DNA of 32,353 nt. Origin: CALMFQ01 sp964495595 (GTDB lineage: Bacteria; Pseudomonadota; Gammaproteobacteria; Burkholderiales; SCOH01). The notes under the pieces were generated by a model. It had not been told where the DNA came from. It made no database searches and saw only the letters and a program-made list of their open reading frames with translations. Shown here piece after piece: positions 1 through 6,810 of this stretch; position 1 is the stretch's first letter; each line of letters begins with the position of its first letter. A program made the translations under genes and the position numbers. The stretch lies in contig CAZBWH010000034.1 of the NCBI GenBank assembly GCA_964495595.1, forward strand, positions 1 through 32,353, in the 5' to 3' direction.

Positions 1-1313
1 TACTTGTCCAGGGTTTCCAGGCGGATGCGGGTGACTTTGCCGTTGATGGTCGGCAACGCCTCGATCTTGGCGATGGCTGCGTTGACGTTTTTTTCCACCG
101 CCAGATGGGTGAGGATGATCACATCGACGCGTTCTTCACCCTGCTTCGGCTCTTTCTGCATCATCGCATCGATCGAGATGTCGGCATCGGCGAGGATACG
201 GGTCACGTCGGCCAGCACACCCTTTTTGTCCTGCGCATCGAGACGCAGGTAGTAGCAAGTTTCGATTTCGTCGATCGGCAGGATCGGCAGATCGGACATC
301 TGGTTCGGCTGGAACGCCAGATGCGGCACGCGATGATGCGGATCGGCGGTCAGCGTGCGGGTCACATCGACCAGATCGGCCACCACGGCCGATGCAGTCG
401 GCTCGGCGCCGGCGCCGGCGCCGTAATACATGGTCTGGCCAACCGCATCACCCTTGGCCAGCACGGCGTTCATCACGCCGTTGACGTTGGCGATCAGGCG
501 CTGTTCCGGAATCAGGGTCGGATGCACGCGCAGCTCGATGCCACCCGGCTTGCGCTTGGTGATACCCAGCAGTTTGATGCGATAGCCGAATTCCTCGGCG
601 TAGCTGATGTCTTCGGCAGTCAACTTGGAAATGCCTTCCAGATACGCCTTGGAGAACTGCACCGGAATGCCGAACGCAATCGCCGACATGATGGTCAGCT
701 TGTGCGCCGCGTCGTGGCCTTCGATATCGAAGGTCGGATCGGCTTCGGCGTAACCCAGGCGCTGTGCTTCAGCCAGCACGTCTGCGAACGCCGCGCCTTT
801 TTCGCGCATTTCGGTCAGGATGAAGTTGCTGGTGCCGTTGATGATGCCGGCAATCCACTCGATGCGGTTGGCGGTCAACCCTTCACGCAGCGATTTGATG
901 ATCGGGATGCCGCCGGCGACGGCAGCTTCGAATGCTACGGTCACGCCTTTCTGCTGCGCAGCGGCGAAGATTTCGTTGCCGTATTCGGCCAGCAGCTTCT
1001 TGTTGGCAGTCACCACGTGTTTGCCGGATTCGATCGCTTTCAGCACCAGTTCCTTGGCGATGCCGGTACCGCCGATCAGTTCGACCACGATATCGATGTC
1101 CGGGTTGTTGACCACGTTGAATGCGTCGTTGGTCACTTCAACGCCATCGCCGGCGATTTCGCGCGCGCGTTCGGTGTTCAGGTCGGCAACCATTTTCAGC
1201 TGGATCGCGCGGCCGGCGCGACGGCTGATTTCTTCCGCGTTGCGTTTGAGAACGGTAGCGGTACCGCCACCTACAGTACCAATGCCCAGCAGGCCTACGT
1301 TGATCGGTTTCAT
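1..1313 (-). CDS. hom: Homoserine dehydrogenase, 3' end at window edge
   Basis: Catalyses NAD(P)H-dependent reduction of aspartate semialdehyde to homoserine, the branch point to threonine and methionine, in the cytosol. Translating the minus strand from the ATG at 1313 gives 437 codons with no stop. The N-terminus MKPINVGLLGIGTVGGGTA is a Rossmann NAD(P) site. VTANKKLLAEYG and the block AGIINGTSNFILTEM are typical of the catalytic domain. A C-terminal ACT domain starts near CYYLRLDAQDKKGVLADVTR, so threonine feedback inhibition is likely. The last readable residues are RLETLDK followed by TA, so the stop (TAA or TAG) probably lies one base beyond the window and the gene is essentially complete. 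No clear Shine-Dalgarno precedes it; it lies 17 nt after the GNAT gene, in an alaA-GNAT-hom unit. In relatives thrC often follows, outside this window. Confidence 0.95.
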   Translation of the reverse strand, partial: MKPINVGLLGIGTVGGGTATVLKRNAEEISRRAGRAIQLKMVADLNTERAREIAGDGVEVTNDAFNVVNNPDIDIVVELIGGTGIAKELVLKAIESGKHVVTANKKLLAEYGNEIFAAAQQKGVTVAFEAAVAGGIPIIKSLREGLTANRIEWIAGIINGTSNFILTEMREKGAAFADVLAEAQRLGYAEADPTFDIEGHDAAHKLTIMSAIAFGIPVQFSKAYLEGISKLTAEDISYAEEFGYRIKLLGITKRKPGGIELRVHPTLIPEQRLIANVNGVMNAVLAKGDAVGQTMYYGAGAGAEPTASAVVADLVDVTRTLTADPHHRVPHLAFQPNQMSDLPILPIDEIETCYYLRLDAQDKKGVLADVTRILADADISIDAMMQKEPKQGEERVDVIILTHLAVEKNVNAAIAKIEALPTINGKVTRIRLETLDK

Positions 1314-1330
1314 GGTGTTGTCAGTTCTAC

Positions 1331-1777
1331 TCAAAAATCTTGCTTGAATGAAAACGCGTTGATTACAAAACCTTCGCGGAAATAAAACTTGTGCGCCTGG
1401 GTGCGCTGGGTGCCGGATTCCAGCTCCAGCCCCTTTGCGCCACGGCGCCCGGCCTCTTGCTGCAGCCAGGCAATCATCAGCCGCCCTACCCCCTGCGAAC
1501 GCTGTGCAGCGTCCACGACCAGGTCGTCGACATAAAAACGGACGCCACTGAAGGTATTGCGAAAGCTGCGATATACCGCAACACCCAGCGCCTTACCGGA
1601 ATCATCGATGGCAACAATCATCTCGCCGCCATCGGCAAAAATGCCGGCCATGATCGCCGTGTAGTCGGCCGCCAGATGCTGGCGCAACTGGCGGTGCACC
1701 GGCTCGGCTGCCGACAGCAACTCCGGCTCGCAGGAGAACGGCGCGGAGCCGTTCACTTGTGCGATACGCAGGCTCAT
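1331..1777 (-). CDS. GNAT-family N-acetyltransferase
   Basis: A 148-residue protein of the GNAT fold, which transfers an acetyl group from acetyl-CoA to an amine; the substrate is unknown. The acetyl-CoA pyrophosphate loop is visible as RSQGVGRLM (residues 93-101, the Q/RxxGxG/A motif), preceded by the beta strand FYVDDLVVDAA and followed by the usual C-terminal FYFREGF strand-helix (Y-x-x-x-G-F). Start ATG at 1777 overlaps the alaA stop by 4 nt (ATGA), which strongly favours this start over longer readings and implies translational coupling. Length is normal for a single-domain GNAT. Its place between alaA and hom suggests a substrate related to amino acid metabolism, but that is inference only. 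Confidence 0.9.
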   Translation of the reverse strand: MSLRIAQVNGSAPFSCEPELLSAAEPVHRQLRQHLAADYTAIMAGIFADGGEMIVAIDDSGKALGVAVYRSFRNTFSGVRFYVDDLVVDAAQRSQGVGRLMIAWLQQEAGRRGAKGLELESGTQRTQAHKFYFREGFVINAFSFKQDF

Positions 1778-3000
1778 ACAGAATGCCGTTTGCGATAATG
1801 CTCGAGGAAACGCGCGATACGCCCGATCGCCTCGGTCAGATCGTCGGTGTTCGGCAGGAACACGACGCGGAAATGGTCCGGCATTGGCCAGTTGAAACCG
1901 GAACCCTGTACCAGCAATACCTTTTCTTCGAGCAGCAATTCGAGAATGAACTCCTGATCGTCGGCAATCGGATACATTTTCGGGTCGAGCTTGGGGAACA
2001 GATACAACGCGCCTTCCGGCTTGACGCAGCTGACCCCGGGAATATCGGTGAGCAACTGCCAGGCCAGATCGCGCTGGCGACACAAACGGCCGGTCGGCAA
2101 TACCAGATCGTCGATGCTCTGGTAGCCCCCAAGCGCAGTCTGGATCGCGTGTTGCGCCGGCACATTGGCACACAGACGCATCGATGCCAGCATGTTCAGA
2201 CCTTCGATGTAGTCCTGCGCGTGTTTCTTCTCACCGGAAACAATCATCCAGCCGGCTCGATAACCGCAGGCGCGGTAGTTTTTCGACAGCCCGCCGAAGG
2301 TGATACACAACACGTCTTCCGCCAGCGAAGCCAGCGCCGTGTGGGTGCGACCGTCGTAGAGAATCTTGTCGTAGATTTCGTCAGCGTAGACGATCAGCTG
2401 GTGCTGGCGCGCCAGTTGCAGGATTTCGAGCAGCACCGAATCCGGATACACCGCACCGGTCGGGTTGTTCGGGTTGATGATGACAATGGCGCGCGTGTTC
2501 GGCGTGATCTTGGCCTTGATATCGTCGATATCCGGCATCCAGCCAGCGCCTTCGTCACAGATATAGTGACGCGCATTGCCACCGGAAAGGCTGATCGCCG
2601 CCGTCCACAGCGGGTAATCCGGTGCTGGCACCAGCACTTCGTCGCCGTTGTTCAACAAGGCCTGCATCGCCATCACGATCAGCTCGGATACGCCGTTGCC
2701 GATGTAGATGTCCTCAATCGTCACACCCGCGATATGTTTCTGCTGGGTGTAATGCATGATGGCCTTGCGCGCCGAGAACAGGCCCTTGGAGTCGCAATAA
2801 CCGGACGATTCCGGCAGGTTGCGGATCACGTCCTGGATGATTTCGTCCGGCGCGTTGAAACCGAACGGCGCCGGATTGCCGATGTTCAGCTTGATGATGC
2901 GATGGCCCTCGTCTTCCATCTGTTTCGACTTCTGCATCACTGGGCCGCGAATGTCGTAACAGACGTTGAGGAGCTTGTTGGATTTCAGAACGGGTTGCAT
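1774..3000 (-). CDS. alaA: Alanine-synthesizing aminotransferase, AlaA type
   Basis: PLP-dependent class I aminotransferase of 408 residues, very close along its whole length to E. coli AlaA (YfbQ), which makes alanine from pyruvate with glutamate as donor. Visible family blocks are NVCYDIRGPV near the N-terminus, LNIGNPAPFGF (38-48), PAPDYPLWTAA (125-135), INPNNPTGAVY (175-185, with the PLP-contacting Asn179), ADEIYDKILYD (206-216, Asp207 binds the pyridine nitrogen) and GLSKNYRACGYRAGW, with Lys240 as the Schiff-base lysine. It is first in a unit with the GNAT and hom genes. The start ATG at 3000 has a GGAAG element 8 nt upstream. The 185 nt upstream are highly structured (separate entry). 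Confidence 0.95.
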   Translation of the reverse strand: MQPVLKSNKLLNVCYDIRGPVMQKSKQMEDEGHRIIKLNIGNPAPFGFNAPDEIIQDVIRNLPESSGYCDSKGLFSARKAIMHYTQQKHIAGVTIEDIYIGNGVSELIVMAMQALLNNGDEVLVPAPDYPLWTAAISLSGGNARHYICDEGAGWMPDIDDIKAKITPNTRAIVIINPNNPTGAVYPDSVLLEILQLARQHQLIVYADEIYDKILYDGRTHTALASLAEDVLCITFGGLSKNYRACGYRAGWMIVSGEKKHAQDYIEGLNMLASMRLCANVPAQHAIQTALGGYQSIDDLVLPTGRLCRQRDLAWQLLTDIPGVSCVKPEGALYLFPKLDPKMYPIADDQEFILELLLEEKVLLVQGSGFNWPMPDHFRVVFLPNTDDLTEAIGRIARFLEHYRKRHSV

Positions 3001-3185
3001 GGTTGGTTCTTCCGCGAAAATAAAATGTCACCGACTGCGCCGCTGGTTGCGGCGCACACATCTCAGGATTGGGTAATGTGTGCGATGCCCTTGCGGGCCA
3101 TGTCGGTCGCGGAACGACGCCGCCAGCCGCTGAATGCGGCAATCGGCTTGAAGGCGTCGAGATGGTGCAACATGCAATCGGACAT
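3001..3185 (-). promoter_or_regulatory. Structured leader upstream of alaA
   Basis: The minus strand between the inverted repeat at 3183-3202 and the alaA start folds into consecutive hairpins. One has GCCC/GGGC arms with a GCAA loop (3087-3098). A second pairs CGCACACAT (3076-3084) with ATGTGTGCG (3053-3061). A third pairs TGCGCCGC (3049-3056) with GCGGCGCA (3036-3043). The second and third share bases 3053-3056, so they cannot both form fully. A broken T tract (TTTTATTTT) follows about 10 nt after the third hairpin, too far for a textbook terminator. This arrangement recalls transcription attenuation, but regulation is inferred, not shown. Confidence 0.4.
3063..3185 (-). CDS. Possible 40-codon leader ORF upstream of alaA
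   Basis: An ATG-initiated ORF of 40 residues starts MSDCMLHHLDAFKPIAAF and ends GIAHITQS. Its TGA at 3063-3065 lies inside the loop between the two arms of the CGCACACAT/ATGTGTGCG hairpin, so a ribosome finishing translation would open that hairpin. Only a weak GGA precedes the ATG. I recognise no domain. No run of codons for a single amino acid is present, which argues against classic amino acid attenuation. It may be a chance ORF; conservation in relatives would decide. Confidence 0.2.
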   Translation of the reverse strand: MSDCMLHHLDAFKPIAAFSGWRRRSATDMARKGIAHITQS

Positions 3186-3202
3186 TTTCCGTCGAGAAAA
3201 TG
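3183..3202. repeat. Inverted repeat between alaA and the Mth938 gene
   Basis: CATTTTC (3183-3189) and GAAAATG (3196-3202) form a perfect 7 bp inverted repeat with a 6 bp spacer. It sits just upstream of the TATAAT at 3220-3225, where a -35 region would be, so an operator role for the divergent genes is plausible. The right-hand ATG of the complementary arm is also the start of the small alaA leader ORF. Confidence 0.35.
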
Positions 3203-3219
3203 GTGTTAACAAAAAGGCT

Positions 3220-3225
3220 TATAAT
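3220..3225 (+). promoter_or_regulatory. Candidate -10 box for the Mth938 gene
   Basis: A perfect TATAAT lies about 70 nt upstream of the ATG at 3294. No good -35 hexamer is found 16-18 bp upstream; the inverted repeat at 3183-3202 occupies that position, which could mean activator-dependent or weak use. The call rests on the -10 box alone. Confidence 0.35.
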
Positions 3226-3293
3226 CCTACCTGACTAATTTCGGCGCCGCAATGAAGCGCATGGCCGATCCCTTACAATCCAGGCGACACTCC

Positions 3294-3662
3294 ATGAAAC
3301 TCCACCTAGCCAGCAGCACGGGCCTCCTGTTCACCGGTTACGGGACTGATTACGTCGAGATCAACCAGCAACGCCTCCAGGGCTCACTGATTGTCACCAG
3401 CGAACAAACCTTGGCATGGCAACCCAAAGACTTTGAACAATTAACCGAGGCTGATTTCACACGACTGCTAGACCATGCCCCCGAACTGGTGCTGCTCGGG
3501 ACAGGACAAACCCTGCGCTTTCCCCATCCTTCGCTGTATCGCACCCTGAACGAGAGACAAATCGGGGTGGAGGTGATGGACATTGGCGCCTTGTGCCGAA
3601 CATTCAACATTCTGGCCAGCGAAGGCAGGCGGGTCGTTGCCGCCATCGTGTCATCCAGTTGA
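3294..3662 (+). CDS. Mth938-domain (DUF498) protein
   Basis: A 122-residue protein starting MKLHLASSTGLLFTGYG, with ITGYG-like and ELVLLGTGQTLRFP blocks and a C-terminal ...GVEVMDIGALCRTFNILASEGRRVVAAI. This matches the Mth938-like family, whose mitochondrial relative NDUFAF3 is a respiratory complex I assembly factor; the bacterial role is not established. ATG 3294 is chosen because the family normally begins just before this motif and the length then fits; an in-frame ATG at 3252 would add 14 unrelated residues. The gene is divergent from alaA and its last 12 bases overlap the convergent L,D-transpeptidase gene. Confidence 0.8.
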   Translation: MKLHLASSTGLLFTGYGTDYVEINQQRLQGSLIVTSEQTLAWQPKDFEQLTEADFTRLLDHAPELVLLGTGQTLRFPHPSLYRTLNERQIGVEVMDIGALCRTFNILASEGRRVVAAIVSSS

Positions 3663-4181
3663 GCATTGCTCCCGTCTCCGGCCGTCGACAACCCAATCCT
3701 GGCAAGACCGGATACGCACCGCAGCGCCAATCGGTACCTGATCGAACAGCTTGACCAGATCGGCATTGCGCATGCGTATACAGCCGTGGGAAGCCGGCAC
3801 GCCCATCGGTTCACCATCCGGTGTGCCGTGGATATAGATGTAGCGCTGCATGGTGTCGACATTGCCAAGCCGGTTCCGCCCCGGTTCACAGCCACACAAC
3901 CACAGGATTCGGGTCAGGATCCAGTCTCGCTGTGGAAACTGTGCGGCCAGCCCGGCGCTGAAGATCTCCCCCGTCGGTCGCCGTCCAACCAGAACAGCCC
4001 CCATCGGCAATCCAGCCCCGATTTTGGCCCGGACACGGTGCCAGCCGCGCGGCGTCTGCAGGCTGCCTTTCTGTTCACCCGCACCCCGCGCAGCGGTGGA
4101 TACTGGAAAGCACTCGATCAGCCGCCCCTGCTCATCAAGCAACGTCAGCACCTGAGCATCAATATTGATATCTATCTGCAT
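3651..4181 (-). CDS. L,D-transpeptidase (YkuD domain), no signal peptide
   Basis: A 176-residue YkuD-fold protein. The active-site block is complete: IHGTPDG with His118, and SHGCIRM with His132, nucleophile Cys134 and Arg136. YkuD enzymes cross-link peptidoglycan stem peptides or attach proteins to them, work done in the periplasm. This protein starts MQIDINIDAQVLTLLDEQGR and shows no signal peptide or membrane helix; short relatives of this subfamily also lack one, so export route and substrate are unclear. The start ATG at 4181 is 6 nt after the tadA stop. Its 3' end overlaps the convergent Mth938 gene by 12 nt and there is no terminator between them. Confidence 0.85.
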   Translation of the reverse strand: MQIDINIDAQVLTLLDEQGRLIECFPVSTAARGAGEQKGSLQTPRGWHRVRAKIGAGLPMGAVLVGRRPTGEIFSAGLAAQFPQRDWILTRILWLCGCEPGRNRLGNVDTMQRYIYIHGTPDGEPMGVPASHGCIRMRNADLVKLFDQVPIGAAVRIRSCQDWVVDGRRREQCSTG

Positions 4182-4187
4182 CGCTTG

Positions 4188-4688
4188 CTACGACCGCTCT
4201 GCGGGCAATCGCTTCTGCTTTCGCCGCTCACGGAAAAATCCCTGCAACATCGCCACACAATCGGCTTCGCGGAGACCATCTGTCCAGGCAGCATGATGGT
4301 TCAGTCGGGGTTCGGCAAAAACATCCAGAACACTGCCACAGGCGCCCGTCTTCGGATCCCGCGCCCCGAAACGGACATGGCGGATTCGCGCATGCATGAT
4401 CGCACCGGCACACATGATGCAGGGCTCAAGAGTCACATACAGATCGCATTCCACCAACCGGTAGTTACCCAGCGCCTGCGCGGCAGCGCGCAGTGCCTGG
4501 ATTTCGGCATGCGCAGTCGGATCGCATGACTGAATCGGTCGGTTGTATCCTTCTCCGACAATCCGGCCTTGCCAGGTCACCACGGCGCCAACCGGCACTT
4601 CGCCGGCATCCCATGCCAAGCGGGCCAATTGCAGCGCACGTGACATGTAACGATCATGCAGGGCAGCAATATCTTCATCGGCAGGCAT
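4188..4688 (-). CDS. tadA: tRNA adenosine(34) deaminase
   Basis: Deaminates adenosine 34 to inosine in the wobble position of tRNA-Arg(ACG), an essential step for decoding CGU, CGC and CGA. Zinc-binding and catalytic residues are intact: HAE with His60 and Glu62, and PCIMCAG with Cys90 and Cys93, numbering from the ATG at 4688. That start gives 166 residues, matching the usual length. A TTG at 4718 would add ten residues and overlap the upstream gene by 10 nt; it is possible but less likely. The C-terminus is basic (RRKQKRLPAERS), as is common. It is placed between the DUF4124 gene (20 nt) and the L,D-transpeptidase gene (6 nt). Confidence 0.95.
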   Translation of the reverse strand: MPADEDIAALHDRYMSRALQLARLAWDAGEVPVGAVVTWQGRIVGEGYNRPIQSCDPTAHAEIQALRAAAQALGNYRLVECDLYVTLEPCIMCAGAIMHARIRHVRFGARDPKTGACGSVLDVFAEPRLNHHAAWTDGLREADCVAMLQGFFRERRKQKRLPAERS

Positions 4689-4708
4689 GCCAGCCAGTCC
4701 CGCCGATG

Positions 4709-5167
4709 CTACTTGCAATCCCGAGCGATCTGTTGGCGCAGCCCCGCAGTCGCTTTACCGTGCTGTTCTTCATTCAGCAGGTAACGCTGGCCGCTGGCAT
4801 CGTAATCGTACAGACGCATGCCGCTTTCCATATCGGTCAGTGAAGCGCGCATCTTGTTGCATTGCTCTGCCTTTTTTGCATTCAGTCTGGTCGCATCTTC
4901 CTGCTTTTTCTCTTGCTCCTGCCGCTCGGCACGCCGCTTGCGGAACGCCAGCTCCTGTTCAACCCGTGAACTACCGGTCGCGGTCGAGCCGGCCACCTTT
5001 GCACCCTTGCTGACCGTCAGTTGCTCCCGTGTTGCCTTTTCCCCTGCTGGCGGCCGATCACCAAAATGAACCTGGCCATCCTTGTCCACCCAGCGAAAGA
5101 CCTCTGCCGACATCGCCGATGCGGGAATCAGACAGGCCAACAGTAGCCAATTCAGTTTGATTGTCAT
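4709..5167 (-). CDS. DUF4124-domain exported protein
   Basis: A 152-residue protein with a clear Sec signal peptide (MTIKLNWLLLACLIPASAMSA, cleavage predicted after the final Ala) followed directly by the DUF4124 signature EVFRWVDKDGQVHFGDRPP. The middle (about residues 60-105) is a charged, probably coiled-coil segment rich in Arg, Glu, Lys and Gln. The C-terminus has a conserved-looking MRLYDYDASGQRYLLNEEQ stretch, and Cys residues in EQCNKM and at the end (RDCK) could form a disulfide in the periplasm. ATG 5167 has a good AGGAAAGGA just upstream, which rules out the longer reading. The molecular function of DUF4124 proteins is unknown. Confidence 0.85.
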   Translation of the reverse strand: MTIKLNWLLLACLIPASAMSAEVFRWVDKDGQVHFGDRPPAGEKATREQLTVSKGAKVAGSTATGSSRVEQELAFRKRRAERQEQEKKQEDATRLNAKKAEQCNKMRASLTDMESGMRLYDYDASGQRYLLNEEQHGKATAGLRQQIARDCK

Positions 5168-5253
5168 GATGTCCTTTCCTGCCATATTACCGAGATGCAA
5201 GCATAGCAAACTTCAATCACGCCGTTGCCTTTACTTGGTTTCAGCCATAACGG

Positions 5254-5259
5254 TATAAT
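5254..5259 (+). promoter_or_regulatory. Candidate -10 box for guaB
   Basis: A perfect TATAAT lies about 25 nt before the guaB start, giving a very short leader. The -35 region is poor (TTACTT at 17 bp spacing). The divergent DUF4124 gene starts at 5167, so this 116 bp gap must hold promoters for both directions. Confidence 0.45.
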
Positions 5260-5283
5260 TTTCATTTGCCGCAAGGAATCATG

Positions 5284-6744
5284 ATGCGAGTGATCCAGAA
5301 AGCGCTCACCTTTGACGACGTTCTGCTTGTTCCTGCCCATTCTGCCGTACTGCCCCGCGATGTCTCGCTGGCAACCCGCCTGACCCGCGACATTACCCTC
5401 AATACCCCCTTGGTATCCGCTGCAATGGATACCGTTACCGAGTCCGGATTGGCAATTGCCATGGCCCAGGAAGGCGGGATTGGCATCATTCACAAGAACA
5501 TGCCCCCCAAGGCCCAGGCAGCCGAGGTGGCCAGGGTCAAACGTTTTGAAAGCGGCGTGGTCAAGGATCCCATCACCATTCCACCGACTATGACGGTCGC
5601 CCAAGTACTGGCACTGACCCGGCAACACCGTATCTCCGGCCTGCCGGTGGTGGAACAAGGCAGGGTGGTTGGTATCGTGACCAACCGTGATTTGCGCTTT
5701 GAATCCAATCTGGCTCAACCGGTGGCCAGCATCATGACCCCGCGTGAGCGACTGGTAACGATCCGGGAAGGCGCCAGTAGCGATGAAGCCCGCCAGTTAA
5801 TGCATCAGCATCGCCTGGAGCGGGTACTGGTTGTCAACGATGCGTTCGAACTCAAGGGTTTGGTGACGGTCAAGGACATCATCAAAACAGTCGAACACCC
5901 CAACGCCTGCAAGGATCTGCAGGGGCAGTTGCGCGTTGGCGCAGCAGTAGGAGTGGGGGCCGGAACCGAGGAACGGGTAGCCATGCTGGCAGAGGCCGGA
6001 GTGGATGTAATCGTTGTCGATACGGCACACGGGCACTCGCAGGGTGTGCTTGAACGCGTCAACTGGGTGAAGAAGCATTTTCCACAAGTACAGGTAATCG
6101 GTGGCAATATCGCCACTGCGTCTGCTGCTCTGGCGCTGGTCGATGCCGGCGCCGATGCAGTCAAGGTCGGCATTGGCCCGGGTTCCATCTGCACAACCCG
6201 TATCGTCGCCGGAGTCGGCGTCCCCCAGATTACGGCGGTGGATAATGTTGCAACGGCACTGAGAGGTTCGGGCGTACCCATGATTGCGGACGGCGGTATC
6301 CGCTTTTCCGGCGATATCGCTAAAGCAATTGCGGCCGGCGCCAATGCAGTCATGCTGGGTGGCCTGTTCGCCGGAACGGAAGAAGCACCAGGTGAGACCG
6401 TTCTTTATCAGGGGCGCTCCTACAAGAGCTATCGTGGAATGGGCTCGCTAGGCGCCATGCAACAGGGCTCCAGTGACCGTTACTTCCAGGACAACGAAGC
6501 TAATGCGGACAAGTTGGTTCCGGAAGGCGTTGAAGGTCGGGTGCCGTACAAAGGCAGTGTCGTTGCGGTGGTCCATCAGTTGATGGGGGGCCTGCGCTCC
6601 AGCATGGGGTATCTTGGCTGCGCCTCGATTGACGATATGCACGCCAAGGCACAGTTTGTGGAAATTACGGCAGCAGGCATCCGTGAGTCGCATGTCCACG
6701 ACGTGCAGATCACCAAGGAAGCACCTAACTACCACGTCGACTGA
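5284..6744 (+). CDS. guaB: Inosine-5'-monophosphate dehydrogenase
   Basis: Oxidises IMP to XMP with NAD+, the committed step of GTP synthesis. The TIM-barrel core starts KALTFDDVLLVPAHS. It is interrupted by two CBS domains (about residues 95-205, with HRISGLPVVEQGRVVGIVTNRDLR and HRLERVLVVNDAFELKGLVTVKD), which usually bind adenine nucleotides for allosteric control. The catalytic loop GSICTTRIVAGVGVPQ carries Cys303, and GGIRFSGDIAKAIAAGA and the flap SYRGMGSLGAMQ are present. The second of two adjacent ATGs (5284) is chosen because AAGGA lies 6 nt upstream; 5281 would add one Met. The length of 486 residues is normal. The gene stands alone, with its own -10 box and terminator. Confidence 0.97.
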   Translation: MRVIQKALTFDDVLLVPAHSAVLPRDVSLATRLTRDITLNTPLVSAAMDTVTESGLAIAMAQEGGIGIIHKNMPPKAQAAEVARVKRFESGVVKDPITIPPTMTVAQVLALTRQHRISGLPVVEQGRVVGIVTNRDLRFESNLAQPVASIMTPRERLVTIREGASSDEARQLMHQHRLERVLVVNDAFELKGLVTVKDIIKTVEHPNACKDLQGQLRVGAAVGVGAGTEERVAMLAEAGVDVIVVDTAHGHSQGVLERVNWVKKHFPQVQVIGGNIATASAALALVDAGADAVKVGIGPGSICTTRIVAGVGVPQITAVDNVATALRGSGVPMIADGGIRFSGDIAKAIAAGANAVMLGGLFAGTEEAPGETVLYQGRSYKSYRGMGSLGAMQQGSSDRYFQDNEANADKLVPEGVEGRVPYKGSVVAVVHQLMGGLRSSMGYLGCASIDDMHAKAQFVEITAAGIRESHVHDVQITKEAPNYHVD

Positions 6745-6776
6745 TTGCCCTGACAGCAAGTCATCTAGTTCGATTT

Positions 6777-6805
6777 CGGGCCGCCAATAGCGGCCCGGAT
6801 TTTTT
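6777..6805 (+). terminator. Intrinsic terminator of guaB
   Basis: CGGGCCGC (6777-6784) pairs perfectly with GCGGCCCG (6790-6797) around a CAATA loop, followed by GA and six T. It stops plus-strand transcription 32 nt after the guaB stop. On the minus strand the hairpin has no T tract, so it probably does not terminate the convergent RNA methyltransferase transcript. Confidence 0.9.
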
Positions 6806-6810
6806 GTCTG

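Noticed and set aside
105..1385. Long plus-strand ORF of 426 codons antisense to hom
   Set aside because: It lies opposite a clear homoserine dehydrogenase and its protein is a His-, Gln- and Gly-rich shadow typical of GC-biased codons; no domain or ribosome site.
1759..3234. Plus-strand ORF of 491 codons antisense to alaA
   Set aside because: Shadow of the aminotransferase gene in GC-rich DNA; no family resemblance.
4709..4718. TTG start for tadA at 4718
   Set aside because: Would overlap the DUF4124 gene and lacks a better ribosome site; ATG 4688 gives the family length.
6777..6797. Bidirectional terminator between guaB and the RNA methyltransferase gene
   Set aside because: Hairpin is strong but the minus-strand side is followed by AAATCG, not a T tract.
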